A stretch of DNA of 8,771 bases. Origin: Azonexaceae bacterium. Lineage in GTDB: Bacteria > Pseudomonadota > Gammaproteobacteria > Burkholderiales > Rhodocyclaceae. The notes below the pieces were generated by a model. It saw only the letters and a list, made by a program, of their open reading frames with translations, was not told the origin of the DNA and ran no database searches. The stretch lies in contig SSTB01000255.1 of the NCBI GenBank assembly GCA_009469665.1, positions 1 to 8,771 of the forward strand, given 5' to 3'. The first letter of the stretch is position 1; each line of letters begins with the position of its first letter. The translations under genes and the position numbers were made by a program. Shown here piece by piece: positions 1 through 5,705 of this stretch.

Positions 1-317
1 GCCTTGAGGACGATGCTCTCGGCCGGGATGCGGCCCATGTCGAAAATCTGCGTCCAGCGGTAGCTGAACCAGCCATTCCTGATCACCAGGCATTTCTTGT
101 CGGTGGCGAACTGACGGGCCACGGCTTCCATGCCGAAGGTGCCGCTGCCGGGGACGATGATGGCGCTCCTGCCGTTGTAGACCGCCTTGAGGATGCGGGA
201 AATGTCGCGCATGACGCCCTGGAAGCGCTGGGACATGTGATTCAGGGCGCGGTCGGTATAGACCACGGAATATTCGAGAAAGCCCAGGGGATCGGGCTGG
301 GGCAGCAGGGCAGGCAC
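1..317 (-). CDS. Class V PLP-dependent aminotransferase, alanine-glyoxylate/serine-pyruvate type (N-terminal part)
   Basis: Only the first 105 codons are present; the gene runs off the left edge. The protein would transfer an amino group using pyridoxal phosphate, in the cytoplasm. The start is the GTG at 317: GGAGA lies 6 nt upstream, and the frame then stays open to the edge. The visible part has the hallmark stretch VPGSGTFGMEAVARQF at residues 55-70, where the GSGT segment is the usual PLP-phosphate-binding turn of the alanine-glyoxylate aminotransferase group. RNGWFSYRW follows at 80-88. The Schiff-base lysine and the substrate-binding arginine lie outside the window, so the amino donor and acceptor cannot be named. 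It diverges from the glutamate dehydrogenase gene, sharing a 144-nt spacer; both act on amino-acid nitrogen, but a functional link is only inferred. A phosphoserine or other class V aminotransferase is possible but less likely. Confidence 0.82.
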   Translation of the reverse strand, partial: MPALLPQPDPLGFLEYSVVYTDRALNHMSQRFQGVMRDISRILKAVYNGRSAIIVPGSGTFGMEAVARQFATDKKCLVIRNGWFSYRWTQIFDMGRIPAESIVLK

Positions 318-400
318 GGGAAGTCTCCGGGGATTGGGTTCAGCGGCTCAGGATAACCGCAAGAGGACGAATCCGGCTAGTCGCCGACGGCCTGTACCCC

Positions 401-430
401 TTGCCAGAGCTTGGTCGGCGGGGCTAGGCT
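401..430 (+). promoter_or_regulatory. Possible sigma-70 promoter of the glutamate dehydrogenase gene
   Basis: TTGCCA (401-406, five of six to the -35 consensus) is followed after 18 nt by TAGGCT (425-430, three of six to the -10). Transcription would start near 437, about 25 nt before the ATG. The -10 is weak, so this is a candidate only. The rest of the 318-461 spacer must also serve the divergent aminotransferase gene, for which I see no convincing promoter. Confidence 0.35.
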
Positions 431-461
431 GTCGCGCACAGCGGCTCTGGAGGAAATCGCG

Positions 462-1745
462 ATGAACGCCCCGCAACTGCCTTCCTACATCTCCCGCGAA
501 AACGTCGGGCCGTGGCACATCTTCCTGCAGCAGGTGGAGCAGGTGGCGCCCCTCCTGGAGCGGCGCCTCTGGCCCTGGGTGGAGACCCTGCGGCGGCCCA
601 AGCGCTCGCTGATCGTCGATGTGCCCATCCGGCTGGACAGCGGCGAAGTGGCCCATTTCGAGGGCTATCGGGTGCATCACAACACCTCGCGCGGGCCGGG
701 CAAGGGCGGGGTGCGCTTCCACCAGGACGTGACTCTTTCCGAGGTCATGGCCCTGGCCGGCTGGATGACCATCAAGAATGCGGTGGTCAACGTGCCCTTC
801 GGCGGCGCCAAGGGCGGCATCCGGGTCGATCCGCGCCAGCTCTCCCTGGCCGAACTGGAGCGGGTGACGCGGCGCTATACCAGCGAAATCAGCGCCATGA
901 TCGGTCCCGACAAGGACATCCCGGCGCCGGACATGAACACCAACGCCCAGGTCATGGCCTGGATGATGGATACCTATTCCATGGGCGAAGGCCGTACGGT
1001 GACCGGCGTAGTGACCGGCAAGCCGGTGTCCCTGGGCGGTTCCCTCGGGCGGCCCGATGCCACCGGCCGCGGGGTCTTCGTGGTGGCGCGGGAAACGGCG
1101 CGCCGCCTGGGGATTTCCCTCGCCGGCACCCGGGTGGCGGTGCAGGGCTTCGGCAACGTGGGTGAAGCGGCGGCCCGCCTCTTCGCCCAGGCCGGGGCGC
1201 GGGTGGTGGCGGTGCAGGACGTTTCCGGCACGGTCCATTGCGACGCCGGCCTGGACCTGGAGGCGCTACGCCGGCACCGGGCCGCCACGGGGTCGCTGGT
1301 CGGCGCGCCGGGGAGCATCGCCCTGGAACAGGAAGCCTTCTGGGGGGTGCCCTGCGACTTTCTGGTGCCCGCCGCCCTGGAAGCCCAGATCAACAAGCAC
1401 AACGCCGCGGCCATCAGCGCGCGGGTCATCGTGGAAGGCGCCAATGGCCCCACCACGCCGGAAGCCGAAGCCATCCTCGCCGAGCGCCAGGTGCTCATCG
1501 TTCCCGACGTGATCGCCAACGCCGGCGGCGTGACGGTGAGTTACTTCGAGTGGGTGCAGGATTTCTCCAGCTTTTTCTGGAGCGAGGAGGAAATCAACCA
1601 GCGCCTGGAGCGGGTCATGGGCGAGGCCTTCGCCGCCATCTGGCAACTGGCCGAGGAACGGGGCCTGCCGCTGCGCACTGCGGCCTTCGTCATCGCGTGC
1701 AGCCGGGTTCTCGAAGCCCGGGCGATCCGAGGGCTTTATCCCTGA
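462..1745 (+). CDS. gdhA: Glutamate dehydrogenase (Glu/Leu/Phe/Val dehydrogenase family)
   Basis: Catalyses reversible NAD(P)-dependent conversion of glutamate to 2-oxoglutarate and ammonia in the cytoplasm, normally as a hexamer. The 427 residues match the usual length of the small hexameric class. The start at 462 is set by GGAGGA at 449-454, 7 nt upstream; an in-frame TTG at 411 lacks such a site. Visible features: the substrate lysines K81 ([10 protein letters not shown]), K105 (MTIKNA) and catalytic K117 (FGGAKGGI); the catalytic aspartate D157 in PAPDMNTN; the Rossmann turn GFGNVG at 229-234; EGANGP at 325-330; and [12 protein letters not shown] around S360. D253 ends the second Rossmann strand, but this does not settle NAD versus NADP use. 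These residues favour glutamate over leucine or phenylalanine as substrate, though the family annotation is safer than the symbol. The 3' end overlaps the convergent cysteine-rich gene by 10 nt, and no terminator lies between them. Confidence 0.93.
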   Translation: MNAPQLPSYISRENVGPWHIFLQQVEQVAPLLERRLWPWVETLRRPKRSLIVDVPIRLDSGEVAHFEGYRVHHNTSRGPGKGGVRFHQDVTLSEVMALAGWMTIKNAVVNVPFGGAKGGIRVDPRQLSLAELERVTRRYTSEISAMIGPDKDIPAPDMNTNAQVMAWMMDTYSMGEGRTVTGVVTGKPVSLGGSLGRPDATGRGVFVVARETARRLGISLAGTRVAVQGFGNVGEAAARLFAQAGARVVAVQDVSGTVHCDAGLDLEALRRHRAATGSLVGAPGSIALEQEAFWGVPCDFLVPAALEAQINKHNAAAISARVIVEGANGPTTPEAEAILAERQVLIVPDVIANAGGVTVSYFEWVQDFSSFFWSEEEINQRLERVMGEAFAAIWQLAEERGLPLRTAAFVIACSRVLEARAIRGLYP

Positions 1746-1936
1746 TCCTTGCGGGAGGGGGCGCCGGAGTCTGCCTCGCCACGGGCGGCCTTTTCCCGCA
1801 GACGCCGGTTCTTGTCCTCGCTCGCGAAGACATAACGGCCCGCGAGGACGCAGCCCTTCATGCCCGGATCACAGGGCAGATCGTTGATGCGGGTGCAGCG
1901 GCCGTCGATTTCGTGGGGGCAGCCCCAGGACGCCAT
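1736..1936 (-). CDS. Conserved small four-cysteine protein, function unknown
   Basis: A 66-residue protein with an N-terminal core of about 37 residues (GCPHE near the start, C-P-G-M-K-G-C in the middle, then VLAGRYVF) and a charged, probably flexible tail. The four cysteines are C6, C14, C22 and C29 (C-x7-C-x7-C-x6-C), with H8 close by. This pattern would suit a bound zinc ion or a small Fe-S site, but that is inference. There is no signal peptide or membrane segment. GGAGAA lies 5 nt before the ATG at 1936, which together with the conserved-looking core argues for a real gene rather than a shadow. I have seen similar unnamed proteins in Betaproteobacteria. It is convergent with the glutamate dehydrogenase gene and overlaps its last 10 nt, so its TAA lies inside that coding region. 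I cannot assign a function. Confidence 0.7.
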   Translation of the reverse strand: MASWGCPHEIDGRCTRINDLPCDPGMKGCVLAGRYVFASEDKNRRLREKAARGEADSGAPSRKDQG

Positions 1937-2009
1937 GGGAGTTCTCCGATGATGGGCCCATGGTAGGGCGGCGGCATGGCCGGGACCATCCGCCGTCGGA
2001 GCTAGGCCG

Positions 2010-2025
2010 TGTGAAAAAGGTCACG
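2010..2025 (+). promoter_or_regulatory. CRP/Vfr-type binding site upstream of DUF3567
   Basis: The sequence TGTGA-N6-TCACG matches nine of the ten core bases of the CRP consensus TGTGA-N6-TCACA. Its centre is at 2017.5. A TAGCTT box at 2047-2052 would place transcription start near 2059, which is 41.5 nt from the site centre, the class II activator position. That -10 matches only three of six bases. An alternative pair, TTGAAA at 2035-2040 with a poor -10 at 2058, would put the site near -52. The site is seen directly; the regulator and its effect are inferred. It does not fit the FNR consensus TTGAT-N4-ATCAA. Confidence 0.5.
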
Positions 2026-2062
2026 GTCCGGCCCTTGAAAAAGGAGTAGCTTGGCCGTAATT

Positions 2063-2080
2063 GAAGTCGTGGAAGTCGTG
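2063..2080 (+). repeat. Tandem 9-bp duplication in the DUF3567 leader
   Basis: GAAGTCGTG occurs twice head to tail (2063-2071 and 2072-2080), directly before the ribosome binding site AGGAGA (2084-2089) of DUF3567. With only two copies, slippage duplication is the simplest explanation. Confidence 0.6.
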
Positions 2081-2094
2081 TAAAGGAGAAGTCC

Positions 2095-2328
2095 ATGAAC
2101 GTCGTCTACAACAGTGATCACTACTCGGTCCTCGCCTATCCAGCCCAGGACGGGTTCGAACTGGTGGACAAGACCGCCGGCCGCATGCTTTTCCTCCAGG
2201 GGCCCCGGGCACTGCACTTCCGCGCCGCCATCGAGGAAATTCCCGAAAACGAGCGCGACGAGGAAACCATAGACGCCTTCCTCGAAGACTACTGCGGGGA
2301 TTCCGCCCGGCCCATCGTCTTCCACTGA
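2095..2328 (+). CDS. DUF3567 family protein
   Basis: A 77-residue acidic cytoplasmic protein with no signal peptide or membrane segment. It matches DUF3567, a family of short betaproteobacterial proteins: an N-terminal YNSDHYSVLAYP at residues 5-16, then GFELVDKTAGR at 20-30, FLQGPRALHFR near 33-43, and an acidic helix ending in ETIDAFLEDY (57-66). The length is typical. AGGAGA lies 5 nt before the ATG, so the start is clear. The biochemical role of the family is unknown to me. It appears to be transcribed alone: the next gene on the strand begins 107 nt later with its own promoter-like signal, and the leader carries a CRP-type site. Confidence 0.8.
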   Translation: MNVVYNSDHYSVLAYPAQDGFELVDKTAGRMLFLQGPRALHFRAAIEEIPENERDEETIDAFLEDYCGDSARPIVFH

Positions 2329-2391
2329 GGCCCTGGGAAAGCTCCTGTCGCTCCCGCTCAGGCGTGCGCGAAGAATTCACGGGTCCTGACG

Positions 2392-2400
2392 TGTTAAAAT
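2392..2400 (+). promoter_or_regulatory. Extended -10 promoter of the DUF3460 gene
   Basis: TGT precedes TAAAAT (2395-2400), giving a TGn-extended -10 with five of six bases to consensus. No good -35 lies at normal distance, as is common for extended -10 promoters. Transcription would start near 2407, about 29 nt before the ATG at 2436. Confidence 0.5.
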
Positions 2401-2415
2401 GGCCGCCATTTCAAC
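2393..2415. repeat. 23-bp imperfect palindrome over the DUF3460 promoter
   Basis: GTTAAAATGG, a CCG spacer, then CCATTTCAAC form two 10-bp arms with one mismatch. The repeat covers the -10 box and the predicted start point, which is where a repressor operator would act. No regulator can be named. Confidence 0.5.
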
Positions 2416-2435
2416 CCTTGCGAGGATTGCGGCAA

Positions 2436-2645
2436 ATGGGCGACGTCAATAGCAGCTACGTGTCCGACCACACCAAGTGGATCGATGAGCTGATGGAAAA
2501 GAATCCCGAGTGGGCCGCCGACCAGAAGGCCGGCCGAGCCCTATGGTGGGACAAGAAGCAGGACGCCGAGGCGGTGGCCCGGCAGACCGGGTCCAAGGTG
2601 CCTCAGAAACCTTACCCCTACGACGTGCATTTCTACCCCGAGTAA
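2436..2645 (+). CDS. DUF3460 family protein
   Basis: A 69-residue cytoplasmic protein of the DUF3460 family, known mainly from Betaproteobacteria. The family signature is visible in order: YVSDHTKWIDEL (residues 8-19), KNPEWAADQKAGRALWWDKK (22-41) and VPQKPYPYDVHFYPE at the C-terminus. The start at 2436 is preceded by GAGGA at 2422-2426. The in-frame GTG at 2364 would place the promoter-like -10 inside the coding region and add residues unlike the family, so it is rejected. No catalytic motif is apparent; the molecular role is unknown to me. It is probably a single-gene transcript, followed by a 142-nt spacer with an inverted repeat. Confidence 0.85.
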   Translation: MGDVNSSYVSDHTKWIDELMEKNPEWAADQKAGRALWWDKKQDAEAVARQTGSKVPQKPYPYDVHFYPE

Positions 2646-2736
2646 TCCGGAGCGGGCCGGCCGGGTATTTTGCCCTGGCTAGGCGATGCAGTTGCCCGGG
2701 CATCGTCCCTGGCCTTTCGCTTCGATAGGGCGTCTC

Positions 2737-2742
2737 TAGAAT
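2737..2742 (+). promoter_or_regulatory. Possible -10 box before the SRPBCC gene
   Basis: TAGAAT matches five of six bases of the -10 consensus. Transcription would start near 2749, about 39 nt before the ATG at 2788. The -35 region is poor, which suggests a need for an activator or a weak promoter. Confidence 0.35.
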
Positions 2743-2743
2743 C

Positions 2744-2766
2744 GGACATGGCATTTCGCCATGTCC
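2744..2766. terminator. Inverted repeat with T-tract: terminator of DUF3460 or operator of the SRPBCC gene
   Basis: GGACATGGC, a 5-nt loop, then GCCATGTCC form a perfect 9-bp stem, followed at once by TTTT and CATTT. On the plus strand this has the shape of an intrinsic terminator about 100 nt after the DUF3460 stop, though the T-tract is interrupted. The predicted start point of the SRPBCC gene (near 2749) falls inside the repeat, so it could instead be an operator. Sequence alone does not decide between the two. Confidence 0.5.
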
Positions 2767-2787
2767 TTTTCATTTCTGGAGACGCCC

Positions 2788-3312
2788 ATGCTTTCATCTC
2801 TTTCGTTCCGCCACGCCGTCGCCCTGGGGGCTGCCCTGGCCTGTATTTCGGTCCGGGCCGCCCCACCGCTGGAGGTGCGCGAGACAGCCTCCCTGGCGAC
2901 TTCCCCCACGGCGGTATGGAAGTTGATCGGCCGCTACGGCGGCCTCCACGGCTGGCACCCGGCAGTGGCCGATACCCGCATTTCCCGCGGCAAGGACAAC
3001 GTTCCCGGGGCCCTGCGCGACATCACGGTCAAGGACGGCACCCATATCGTCGAGGAACTGCTGGCCTACGACGGCAAGGGGCGTTCGATGCGCTACCGCA
3101 TCGTCGAATCGCCCATCCCGGTGAAGAACTACAGCGCGACTTTGCGCGTCCTGCCGGAGGGCAAGGGCAGCCGGGTGGTGTGGGTTGGGCGTTTCGAGGC
3201 CACCGGCGAGGGGCAGGAGGCGCGGGACAAGGCCAGGGCTCTGTTCTCGGATATCTACAAGGCGGGCTTCGATGGCCTGCGGGCGCGCCTGGAGGAAGGT
3301 GCCGGCAAGTAA
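2788..3312 (+). CDS. Exported SRPBCC (START-like) family protein, MxaD-like
   Basis: A 174-residue protein with a signal peptide (hydrophobic segment about residues 9-21, likely cleavage after VRA at 24), so the mature part should be periplasmic. The mature protein reads as one SRPBCC / polyketide-cyclase-like fold: a start strand EVRETASLATSPTAVWKLIG (29-48), GLHGWHPAVADTRI, a central DITVKDG...EELLAYDGKGRSMRYRIVESPIPVKNYSATLRV, and a C-terminal helix IYKAGFDGLRARL. Such folds enclose a hydrophobic pocket. MxaD, a periplasmic protein of methanol oxidation clusters, is of this kind, but no methanol dehydrogenase gene is in view, so ligand and role remain open. GGAGA lies 5 nt before the ATG at 2788; an in-frame ATG at 2761 lies inside an inverted repeat and would extend the signal peptide, so I reject it. 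A lipoprotein is unlikely: ALAC is a poor lipobox. It converges on the response regulator gene 42 nt away. Confidence 0.8.
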   Translation: MLSSLSFRHAVALGAALACISVRAAPPLEVRETASLATSPTAVWKLIGRYGGLHGWHPAVADTRISRGKDNVPGALRDITVKDGTHIVEELLAYDGKGRSMRYRIVESPIPVKNYSATLRVLPEGKGSRVVWVGRFEATGEGQEARDKARALFSDIYKAGFDGLRARLEEGAGK

Positions 3313-3325
3313 TCGCATCCGGCCA

Positions 3326-3351
3326 GGCGGCGTGGTGCCCGCGGCGCCGCC
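3326..3351. terminator. GC-rich hairpin between convergent genes
   Basis: GGCGGCG and CGCCGCC pair over a 12-nt loop in the 42-nt spacer between two convergent genes. There is no T-tract on either strand, so it is at best a weak or Rho-assisted bidirectional terminator. Confidence 0.25.
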
Positions 3352-3354
3352 GGG

Positions 3355-3993
3355 TCACTGCACCAGATTCTGGCGCAGGGCGAGGCGCATGAGTTCGATG
3401 TCGGTCCGCACCCCCAGCTTGGCCTTCACCTGGTAATGGATGTTCTGGGCCGTCTTGGGGCTGATGTGCAGGGCCTCGCCGATCTCCTCGGCGTTGTGGC
3501 CGTCGAGAACCAGGCGCAGGACTTCGAATTCCCGGGGAGTGAGATCGCGGAAGGGGTCGGCGGCGCCGTCCAGGAGGGTCAGGGCCATGTCCGGCGCGAT
3601 ATCCGGGCTCAATACGCGCTGCCGGGCGGCGACCTGATAGACCGCCTGGATGAGGATCTCGGGCGAAGAACTCTTGGTGACGTAGCCCAAGGCACCGGCC
3701 CGCAGGGCCTGGGTGGCGAACAGAGGGTCGCGGTGCATGCTGAAGGCGAGAATGCGGGCCTGGGGATCGCGCTGGATGAGGCGCTTGATGAGTTCGATGC
3801 CGCCCATGTCGGGCAGCGAAAGATCGAGGATGGCCACGTCGGGGCCGCATTCCTTGTACAGGCGGTAGCCGTCCGCGGCGTTGCTCGCCTCGCCGACGAT
3901 GCGCAGGTCGCTGCGCCGCTCCAGCAGCCGGCGGTAGCCTTCCCGCACCACGGCGTGGTCGTCCACCAGCAGGAGACCCAGGATTTCCCTCAT
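3355..3993 (-). CDS. NarL/FixJ-type response regulator
   Basis: A 212-residue two-domain DNA-binding regulator, the expected length for this class. The receiver domain (about 4-120) has the acidic pair D11 and D12, the phosphoacceptor D57 in ILDLSLPDMGG, S85 at the conserved Ser/Thr position and K107 in YVTKSS. The LuxR-type helix-turn-helix occupies about 149-205 and begins LTPREFEVLRLV; ISPKTAQNIHYQVKAKL is the recognition region. The start ATG at 3993 overlaps the stop of the kinase gene in an ATGA, and GGAGA lies 7 nt upstream, so the two are translationally coupled. It should be phosphorylated by that kinase and act as a dimer on promoters. Its targets are not visible, but the operon in which it lies, or a linked transport gene outside the window, are natural candidates. 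It is the last gene of the operon. Confidence 0.93.
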   Translation of the reverse strand: MREILGLLLVDDHAVVREGYRRLLERRSDLRIVGEASNAADGYRLYKECGPDVAILDLSLPDMGGIELIKRLIQRDPQARILAFSMHRDPLFATQALRAGALGYVTKSSSPEILIQAVYQVAARQRVLSPDIAPDMALTLLDGAADPFRDLTPREFEVLRLVLDGHNAEEIGEALHISPKTAQNIHYQVKAKLGVRTDIELMRLALRQNLVQ

Positions 3994-5381
3994 GCATTGC
4001 TCTCCGGGCGGGAGGCGAGGGGAATGCGCACCCGCACCAGGGTTCCCCGGGGCTGGCGGGACTCCAGGCTGAAACGGCCGCCCAAGGCCTGCACCCGCTC
4101 GTGCATGCCGAGCACGCCCAGGCCCCGTTCGGAGGGCAGCGGAACTTCGCCGTGGCCGTCGTCGCTGACGGTGAGTTCGACATCCAGGCCGCGGGAGAGG
4201 CGCACCACCACCTCGCTCGCTTCGCCGTGGCGGGTGGCGTTGGTGAGGCTTTCCTGGACGATGCGGTAGAGGTTGATGTTGAGGTTGTCCGGGAAGTCGC
4301 CGCAGTCGCCGTCGATTTCCAGGCGATAGAGGCAGCGTCCCCGGCTGCGCTGGTTCCAGCCCCGCACCAGGTCGTCCAGGCCCGCGGCGAGGCCGAAGGC
4401 GTCCAGGCCGACCGGCCGGAGCTGACGCAGGATTTGTTGCAGGGATTCCAGCATATGGCCCGAGGTGCGGGCGATGGCCTGGGCGCAGGGGGCGAGTTCG
4501 GGCAGGCCGTCCCGAGCCAGTTCGTTGGCGAAGGCGGCTTCGGCGTTGATGGAAGTAAGGCACTGGCCGAATTCGTCATGCAGTTCCCGGGCCAGGTGCC
4601 GCCTTTCTTCTTCGCGGACGGTGAGCAGTCGTTCGGCCAGGCGCTGCTGCTCGCCGATGGTGTTTTGCAGGCGGTCGGCCAGATGGTTGAAGACCGAGCT
4701 GATGCGTTGCAGCTCGATCAATTCGCAGCGGGGCAGGCGCACGGTGAGATCGCCTTTTTCCATGCGCCCCAGGGCGTCGAGAATCTCCTCCGTCGGACGC
4801 AGGGCCCGGCGCACCGGGCGATAAACCAGAAAATTGAGGAACAGGATGCCCAGGGTGATGCCCAGTACGGTGCGAATCTGGCGCCAGGCGTCGGCCGCCT
4901 CGCTGGCGATGTCGGGGCGCACCGTCAGGGCGCCCACCTTGACGCCGGGGTAGTGGCCGACGTGGCTGAGGTAAACCACGTCGGAACCGATCAGGCGGTG
5001 CATGGCCCAGGAGAGGAGCCCGGGGGAGTAGCCCGGTTCCTCGAAGCAGCGCGCAGTGATCGGCCTTAGATAGAGGTCTTCGATTTCGACGCAGAAATGA
5101 ATGAGTTCGCCGATGGCGGCCAGGCTGGAGAGGTCGATATCCTCGATGCTGCGGTGGAAGGCGTCGGAACTGCGCGCCACCTCGTCGGTGATGAGCTGCT
5201 GGATGGTGCTACCGGTGCGCTCGATCTGGGCGCGCACCCGGGTGCGGGATTGCTCCAGGATCACCCCGACCGCCGCGAGAAAGATGACCAGGGCGAAGAG
5301 GGTGATGCGGATCAGGAGACTGCGTTTGAGATCCATGGCGGGCAGGGGGCCGACGGGGGAGAAGCGCCTATGGTAAGGCAT
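3990..5381 (-). CDS. Membrane sensor histidine kinase, MoxY/NarX-like (HisKA_3)
   Basis: A 463-residue inner-membrane kinase. Domain order: membrane helix 1 (about 22-42), periplasmic sensor (44-167), helix 2 (168-188), HAMP linker (about 187-240), HisKA_3 dimerisation domain with phosphoacceptor H268 in RELHDE, and a C-terminal ATPase with N-box E377 and N381 (VQESLTNATRH), DDGHG at 407-411 and GLGVLGM at 420-426. The layout and the LapD/MoxY-like sensor suggest a MoxY-type kinase. The sensor has two cysteines (C97, C112) and several histidines (H95, H128, H140, H143), so a metal, cofactor or redox signal is conceivable, but that is inference. Start: 5381 lies 12 nt after the DUF2149 stop, with GGAG rather far upstream (15 nt); an ATG at 5336 (MDLKRS) gives a more typical kinase N-terminus but has no clear binding site. 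I give the longer form. It ends in ATGA with the response regulator start. Confidence 0.92.
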   Translation of the reverse strand: MPYHRRFSPVGPLPAMDLKRSLLIRITLFALVIFLAAVGVILEQSRTRVRAQIERTGSTIQQLITDEVARSSDAFHRSIEDIDLSSLAAIGELIHFCVEIEDLYLRPITARCFEEPGYSPGLLSWAMHRLIGSDVVYLSHVGHYPGVKVGALTVRPDIASEAADAWRQIRTVLGITLGILFLNFLVYRPVRRALRPTEEILDALGRMEKGDLTVRLPRCELIELQRISSVFNHLADRLQNTIGEQQRLAERLLTVREEERRHLARELHDEFGQCLTSINAEAAFANELARDGLPELAPCAQAIARTSGHMLESLQQILRQLRPVGLDAFGLAAGLDDLVRGWNQRSRGRCLYRLEIDGDCGDFPDNLNINLYRIVQESLTNATRHGEASEVVVRLSRGLDVELTVSDDGHGEVPLPSERGLGVLGMHERVQALGGRFSLESRQPRGTLVRVRIPLASRPESNA

Positions 5382-5393
5382 GGCCCGCGGCGA

Positions 5394-5705
5394 CTACTCC
5401 GGCACATAGACCAGGGAGCCGTCCTCCAGGCGGTAGGCGACGCCGGCCTTGACGCCCCGGCCCTGGCCAGCGCTGCCGTCGGCGCGGAAGCGTTCGATCT
5501 TCTTGCCGTCGCGGGTGACGATTTCCATGTCCCCCCGCCCCGCGTTGCGGATGACCGTCACCTTATCCACGCCGAAGGCGTTCATCGGATTGGCCGCCAC
5601 CGCGAGAAGCAGCGCGGCGATGAGCACCAGAAAAACATCGATGAGATTGACCACCGACAGCAGGGGATCGTCGCCGTCGGGGTCGTCGTCTAGGGTCAGG
5701 CGCAC
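5394..5705 (-). CDS. DUF2149 protein, ExbD/TolR-like partner of the channel protein
   Basis: A 103-residue membrane protein. After a very acidic N-terminus (LDDDPDGDDP) comes one membrane helix (about 19-37) with D23 in NLIDVFLVLIAALLL. ExbD and TolR also carry an essential aspartate in their single N-terminal helix that takes part in proton flow, so I infer the same role here. The periplasmic part ends in GVKAGVAYRLEDGSLVYVPE, the C-terminal signature of DUF2149. The start is GTG at 5705, with GGGAG 5 nt upstream, overlapping the last 10 nt of the MotA/ExbB gene; no other start keeps the family N-terminus. The family is known next to MotA/TolQ/ExbB-type proteins, often near CobN-like chelatase genes, and I rely on memory for that. 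At about 100 residues it is shorter than ExbD and lacks most of its periplasmic domain. Confidence 0.83.
   Translation of the reverse strand: MRLTLDDDPDGDDPLLSVVNLIDVFLVLIAALLLAVAANPMNAFGVDKVTVIRNAGRGDMEIVTRDGKKIERFRADGSAGQGRGVKAGVAYRLEDGSLVYVPE

Noticed and set aside
348..1238. Long minus-strand open frame opposite the glutamate dehydrogenase gene
   Set aside because: Low-complexity His/Gly/Arg/Pro-rich translation, no family resemblance, and it lies over a gene with complete catalytic motifs. It is a product of high GC at third positions.
1952..1961. ATGGGCCCAT palindrome upstream of the four-cysteine gene
   Set aside because: A 10-bp GC-rich palindrome is expected by chance in this base composition and no promoter element supports it.
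3994..4563. N-terminal extension of the response regulator frame
   Set aside because: The receiver domain begins at 3993 with a ribosome binding site and an ATGA overlap; the upstream part is a shadow of the kinase gene.
4101..5069. Plus-strand open frame of 322 codons opposite the histidine kinase
   Set aside because: The kinase on the other strand has all H, N and G boxes intact; this frame is Gly/Ala/Gln-rich without motifs.
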